From contig NW_024881295.1 of assembly GCF_018691265.1 (NCBI RefSeq), positions 21,070,243-21,134,242 of the forward strand: a stretch of DNA of 64,000 bases, read 5' to 3'. The notes beneath the pieces are model-generated. The model saw only the letters and a list, made by a program, of their open reading frames with translations. It made no database searches and was not told where the DNA came from. How positions within the stretch are numbered: position 1 is the stretch's first letter; every line of letters begins with the position of its first letter. Source of the DNA: Tyto alba. Lineage: Eukaryota > Chordata > Aves > Strigiformes > Tytonidae. The position numbers and the translations under genes were made by a program. This document shows positions 58,601 through 64,000 of this stretch, piece by piece.

Positions 58601-61600
58601 GACAGTAGTGAGCAATGTGTGCTTGTTTGATAACTCTTCAGTTTCTAGGTTTTCTGCCATGAGAAACCCAAAGAAGTGCTTCAGCAAAGCAAAAACCTAA
58701 ATCTCCCAAATAAATGCTTTCAGTATTTCTCCATTTTGCTTTTGTTTTGTGGTTTTTTTTTTTTTTTTTTTTTTATTCAGCTGTGAATTAACTTTCAGGC
58801 TTTTTAAAATATTTGTACCCTGATCTCTCAGAAAGTGGAATGAATTTATCTTTTTCTAATAGTGAGAATTTACAGCACTCATGATTATTTGCCAAAGCAG
58901 CCTTACTGGTGGATTCACAGCCTCCCTAATAGCTTCCCCTGAACCGTTGAAGTTTGTTAGGCACTACAGAATTACTGGGGTCAAAAAATTGTGGAAATGT
59001 GTTAGAGTTAGCATAACTGTATGTCTTGTTTTAGTGGCCATTTTTTACTGCTTGCTTGCTGGTTGGTAGAGAAAGGCAAAAAAAATATCTTTTGGGGAGG
59101 AAAAGTAATAATGGTTTGAAAGGGGGGGGGGGGGTTACAGTTTGTTTGTTTTGTTTTGCACAGAGAAAATAAGCGAATTCTCTCTTTTCCAGTAATTAAT
59201 GACAAGTTATCATAGGACAATCCCTGATGGAAGGGATTGCAGGTGGTCTCTACTCTAGCCTCCTGCTCAGAGGGGTTCAGGTCCGAGCTCAGACCAGTTT
59301 GCTCAGGGCTTTGTCTGGCTGGGTCTTGAAAACCTCCAGCAATGGAGACAGCAGGGCTGTTCCAGAGCTGCATTATCCTCATGCTGAAGAAAATTTTTCG
59401 TTATATCAAGCGTCTATGTTGTTTCCACTTGTTCCCATTGTCTCTCATCCAGCCAAGGGAGAATCAGCCAAGGAATCTGCTTCAGGTCACGCACCGTGCC
59501 ACACCAATGGTTTTTGTTTTACGAGAAGTAAAATGTTTAAAAAGTCATGACAGAACGTGGAAGCATGGTCTCGTTTCTGCAAGGGACCGGGGCACCGGGG
59601 TGGCAGTCCAGATCTGACTTGGACGTGCATAGGTGCAGAGCATCCCTGGGTCAGTCTGTCCATTTTCCAAGCTGCCAGGGTGTAAGGAAGCTCTTTAGAC
59701 CATGTCTGCATTAATCACTTCTCCTGGAAGTGCCCTTTTCAGGACTGTGACCTGTTAGCTCAGACATCTCCCACATTAGCAAGTTCTGCTGGCTCAGGGG
59801 AGCTGGGTCTGGCACCTGGTAAGTGCCAGTTTGCGAGGTAGGTAGGCACCCAAAGAGGAGGATAGATGTGCTCCCAGTTTTCCCAGCAATACCGAGACAA
59901 TGTCTCCAGTTGCAATCAGTGAAAAAGGAACGCCTGCTTACAAGTCTCTGTAAATGTTAGTCGTTCTTACAGTGTTTAAAAAATACCTGATCCTCCATTG
60001 GTTTTGAAAATGGGTCTTAAATTTCCAAGCTGTGTAGTCACTTCTGAAAATTTTACCTTTTTCGATTTATTTTCCCGGGCCTTTTCTGCCACAAAGGTGG
60101 CAGAAGAATGTGCCGCCAAGCCAAGTGTGATGTCTGCCAGCATTTTTGCCTGTCAGTACCAGATCTTTTTTTTCCCTCCTGCTACATAGTTTTCTTTTAT
60201 AGTCAGAAGCTGTACCAAAGCCCGTGGGGGAGAAGGTGTGGGTGGTTATATGCAATAGACTTGTTCCTGACGCTTTACCCTTGTCCAGTGGGTCGTGTCC
60301 TTCCTTAAGCTGTTTTGTGCTCAGGTTGCTAAATGCCCGGTTACTGAGAGAGCACAGTGATGTGAGTTGGTTTTGTGTTTGTGTTGCTTTCTTGTCCTGG
60401 GTGCCAGTGTCAGTGCAGGGAGAAGCCCTTGTGTTTCCCCAGGCCGTTGCCCTCCTGAGACGTTCCTCTGCCGAGTCCCTTGAGCGGTTCCTGTGCTCGG
60501 GATCACCCGGAGAGGGAGAAAGTGTCGAGCTGCACGTGAGAGTGAAAGGGTGGAGGAGGAAGAGTGATTTTTCCCTAGGATTTGGGGCTTTTGGTTAGGG
60601 GTTTTTTCCCACTTTTTACTGGCTGTGAGTGTAACGACCGCTTAACCACATGGACCCGGCTCGCTCCATCCCCCCACGCTTCCTCTCCCTGGCAGAGCAC
60701 AGGCTCTCAGATTTCCTCCCAGCGCGGGCGGATGGCGGCTCTCAGCTACATTCCTCTTAGTACAAAAGAAAAGGAAAAACTGCTCTCCACACGGGCAGAT
60801 GGCCGACTGTTTCCTGGCAGCTCTGCTCCGATGTCCTTTTTCCTATTGTCCTGACAAACACACGCACACATGCACGCATACACCCACGGAGAGCAGCTTT
60901 CCTCCTGGAAAAATAAATAAATGCGAGCCCTCTTTGGAGAGGTTTTTCTTCTTTGGAGCTGTGCAGATTTCCTCCTTGTGATGGGTAAATCTTTGGTGGC
61001 TCATGTGCTGCCTGGCCCTGCTCTCTGCTGAACGAGGGGAGATGGTGTGCTGCACCATGGCTGGAAGATTTCCATGAGGAGTAAGATCTGCAATAAGCAG
61101 ATTCTGCATTTGTGATGGCCGAGCTATGTGGGAGGGTGAGGGTGGGGAGGAAAGAGGAGGTTGAGCAAGGCAGGGGGAAGCAGGGTCTCCAGAACCAAAA
61201 AGCAATCTAGAGGTGACTTGGGCTTCAACTCAGAAGGTGATGCTTAAGAGAGAGAGACTGTAGCAGCCAGTTATGGACTCGGAGCTGGTCCAGGAAAGCC
61301 TCCTGGGGCATGCAGCTACCAGGGCTCTGCAGATGGTGCCCCGAGGTCGTGGTGATGGACACTTCAGGAAGCTGTGTGCTAAATCCTCGTCAGGAGGAGC
61401 AAGAGTCAGCATCCTGCAGGGTGAAGGCCACCGAAGGAGAGATTGTCTGAGGGTCCGTTTGTCTTCCCCGATGATAACTTATTTTGGAAGAAGTTGAGGT
61501 TCTTCATTTTAATGTTCTCATTTCCTTTCTGAACGTGAGACAATTTGTCTTCCTGCCAGGAAACTCTTTGCAGAGTTGCTCCTCAAAGGGACCTCTTTGG

Positions 61601-64000
61601 GTCCCGTTTATGCTAGAATAGCAGAGGTTATTTCACCACATCGAAAATGAATTCTAGTGTGGTTCATGAGCCGAACACTTTATTTTAGTGGCAGGTTGTT
61701 TCCTATGCTGTCAAATGTTTGGGTTTCTTCTAAGCGTAATAATAACCCTGAATTCTTTCTAATTCTTTTTACACTAGAAGTGATTTACTGTTCTAGTGGG
61801 ACTGGTATGTTTGTGACACAGCATTCCTACCAAAAGAGATAAAGTATCTACACCAATTGGCTACACCGATAAAAATGTCTATTTGCCAATGAAGTTTCAT
61901 CTTTGTTGGGGACTGAAGCCAGTTCCACTGCATCTGCTAGGAATCCTGCCTCTCCGTGTGGCTGGATAGATGGTTCTGCTGGCAAACGTGTGCTCGTCTA
62001 AGTCAGGTCCATATTTCTTTTGTTTTATTCCATATTGACTACAGTCATCTTGTATGTGGGTAGTTTCAAAGCCAAAGAAAACAGGTATGAAACGCCGGCT
62101 CCACTGATGTCATCAGCAAGCTCGTGTTCGCTTCAGTAACACAGGATTCACCACTAATGTCTTCTTCAGACTTGACTTAAAGTAACTGAATTTGCATTTA
62201 TCAGGCTGCAAAGCGTAAGTAAATATTATCCCACTTTTAAAGAGGCAGAGCAACCCCACTGTGTGCACGCATGCACTAATGCAAGATCTAAAACACAAGG
62301 AGATGATCAAGTCTTGCCAAGAACTGTCACAGAAGAGCTGTCTTCTCCTCCTGCCTTCACTTCCCAGGGTCTTGGTTTCTCCATCTGGAATTGTATTTTT
62401 TTTTTTAATCTTTTGTTCATGACTTCCTTGTAGAAAGCTCAGCCTGAAACACGTCATTCTACCAAACACTGTAATAAGACTTCATCTTAGCAGCCAGATT
62501 GAGAAATACTGAATCTTCTTCCTTCCCATGTGAATTTTTTTCTTAGTATTTGTAAACCTACCTGTGGGAGTGAAGAGTCATCGTGTCTCTAAGCAGTAAT
62601 ACAAACCATACTCGCCACCACAAAGAGTAACGGTATTTACCTTCCATACATGCGGGACTTAATCTGTGCTTGTGAGCAGTGAATTAGAAAAAGTGTTGCT
62701 GTTTTGTTTGAGATGGTCATGTAACATCCGACCACTAGCCCTGGAAATGCTGTTTTCCAGCTGAGGGTGTGGTTGCCTCAAGGAAACTGGAGGGATGTTG
62801 AATACCCTTTGAGTTGTTGAGCTTTTTTTCTGTTTGTTGTGTATTTAGAGGGAAGAACAAAGGGAAAATAAGACAATGGGAAATATGGAACAAGCTTAAT
62901 AATAGTGGGTGCAACGAGCCCCACCTTTAACAGAAGACAATTCACATTGTGAGACCCTGTTTTCGATTTCTGTCTTCAGGTCAATTTTTTTTTGTTTGTT
63001 TGTTTTGTTTTGGTCTGCAGTTTTCCATGCTGAGCATTGCTTCTGGCTGAATTACCTTTGAAAGCCTTCAGCCAAAATGTTCCAGCTGTTTCAAAGAGTG
63101 AAGCTAGGGGAGAAAAATGTGCTGTTTTCCCTACATTAGAAAGTACACCAGGCTTTTCTTTTGCTAAGATTAATCTCATGCTTTGAAGCAGAAATGTTAT
63201 ATGCTGTTTGGATCAGGAATTTGTCCGTTGCCACTCCTGTGTCATCTCTACCTTAACTTTTCCAAGGCTCTCTGGGAGGAAAATTTCAACTGGGACATGG
63301 TCAGCAGAGGTTTTTATTTTTAATAGCTGAACTCTTCAGTCGTCTCCTTGTCCCTGAATGTGCTGTCCTTCCAGCTCCCTGTGCCAGGCAGGTGGCACGG
63401 GTGCTGTCCCTGTGGAGCTTGACCTGCAGCCTTCAGCAAAATGGGTGGTGGAGGGAAGTACTAGGCAGGAGATGAGAGTAGTTTCTCAAGCTCCAGCTGC
63501 TTTACTACGGAACAGGGATGGCCTGAGGATGCAGTTGAGACCCAGGGTGACCCACCAATATTGCCCACAGCTTCTCGTTGCTGAGGGTTAACTTCTTTCC
63601 AAGCAGAGCCTTGTTGCCAACCCGCTCCTAACGCTGGTCCGATAATAAAGCCCCAACCTGGGAGTCGTATATGGATGGATAAATGCCATCTGCAGTTCAG
63701 AGCTGAAGGCTGGCCACCTAACCAGAGGTACAGAATGCATTTCTGGGGTGTAGTAGGACCTCCTTGTAAACGTCTGCCCAGGAAGAGTGGACTAGACTAC
63801 CAGGAGTTTGTTTCTCCCGTGCCGTCGATGATCCTGCTGGCACCGTAGCAGAAAAGAGGCGGAAACCGCTTAATTTACTCGTATCCAGAAGATGCGAAGC
63901 CTGGACTGGGAAAGAAGGAAAAGATCCCCAGTCCTGGTCAGGGTCAATGATTTTGGGCATAAAGATGCGGTCCTTCTGCTTCTGAAGAAATAATCGCTAC
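55686..64000. other. Probable intron sequence to the end of the window
   Basis: Apart from the CR1 fragment at 59.2 kb I see no coding exon or RNA gene. It has scattered T-tracts and a G13 run at 59122-59134. Confidence 0.5.
59215..59460 (-). mobile_element. Degraded CR1 LINE fragment
   Basis: Diverged antisense CR1 phrases in order: tggaagggattgcaggtggt, gtttgctcagggctttgtc, gggtcttgaaaacctccag, gctgttccagagctg. Confidence 0.7.

Overview
The window is vertebrate nuclear DNA, most likely from a bird. The coding genes are split by GT-AG introns, exon sequences match vertebrate families closely, CpG islands sit at gene starts, and the only recognisable interspersed repeats are CR1-type LINE fragments (near 40.3, 55.3 and 59.2 kb). 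I see no operons, CRISPR arrays, bacterial elements or viral genes. The gene order BRAF - NDUFB2 - ADCK2 corresponds to human 7q34, which is established knowledge.

Layout. 1-17.65 kb is the 3' end of BRAF on the + strand: the last two exons of the reference isoform (2101-2235, 3125-3298), a distant alternative last exon at 9718 that replaces the C-terminus with ...YGEFAAFK, and a very long 3' UTR ending near the AATAAA at 17628. At 19.0-19.6 kb the complete three-exon NDUFB2 lies on the - strand, tail-to-tail with BRAF. At 20-31 kb on the + strand is a multi-exon gene whose splice phases and reading frames I could chain over eight exons (22455-31011, about 683 residues). It has two Tudor-like repeats of the DUF4537/C11orf16 type and a long C-terminal coiled coil, and I know of no coding gene at this place in human. 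It appears to share a divergent CpG-island promoter with NDUFB2, and that promoter carries a near-perfect RFX X-box. From 31 to 35 kb I see only non-coding sequence. At 35.0-45.6 kb the complete eight-exon ADCK2 lies on the - strand (621 residues, all catalytic motifs present, one GC-AG intron). From 46.8 kb onward a second, very GC-rich CpG island starts what is probably a + strand gene, expected by synteny to be DENND2A. The remaining 16 kb looks like its first introns, with one candidate 5' coding exon at 48794-48897 and two CR1 fragments.

Functional picture. BRAF is a MAPK-pathway kinase. NDUFB2 (complex I) and ADCK2 (UbiB/COQ8-like kinase-fold protein) are both nuclear genes for mitochondrial proteins, and their promoters share the ten-base element CCAATCAGCG. 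The gene between them is the least described part of the window. Its Tudor-like and coiled-coil architecture together with the X-box suggest, without proving, a role in cilia.
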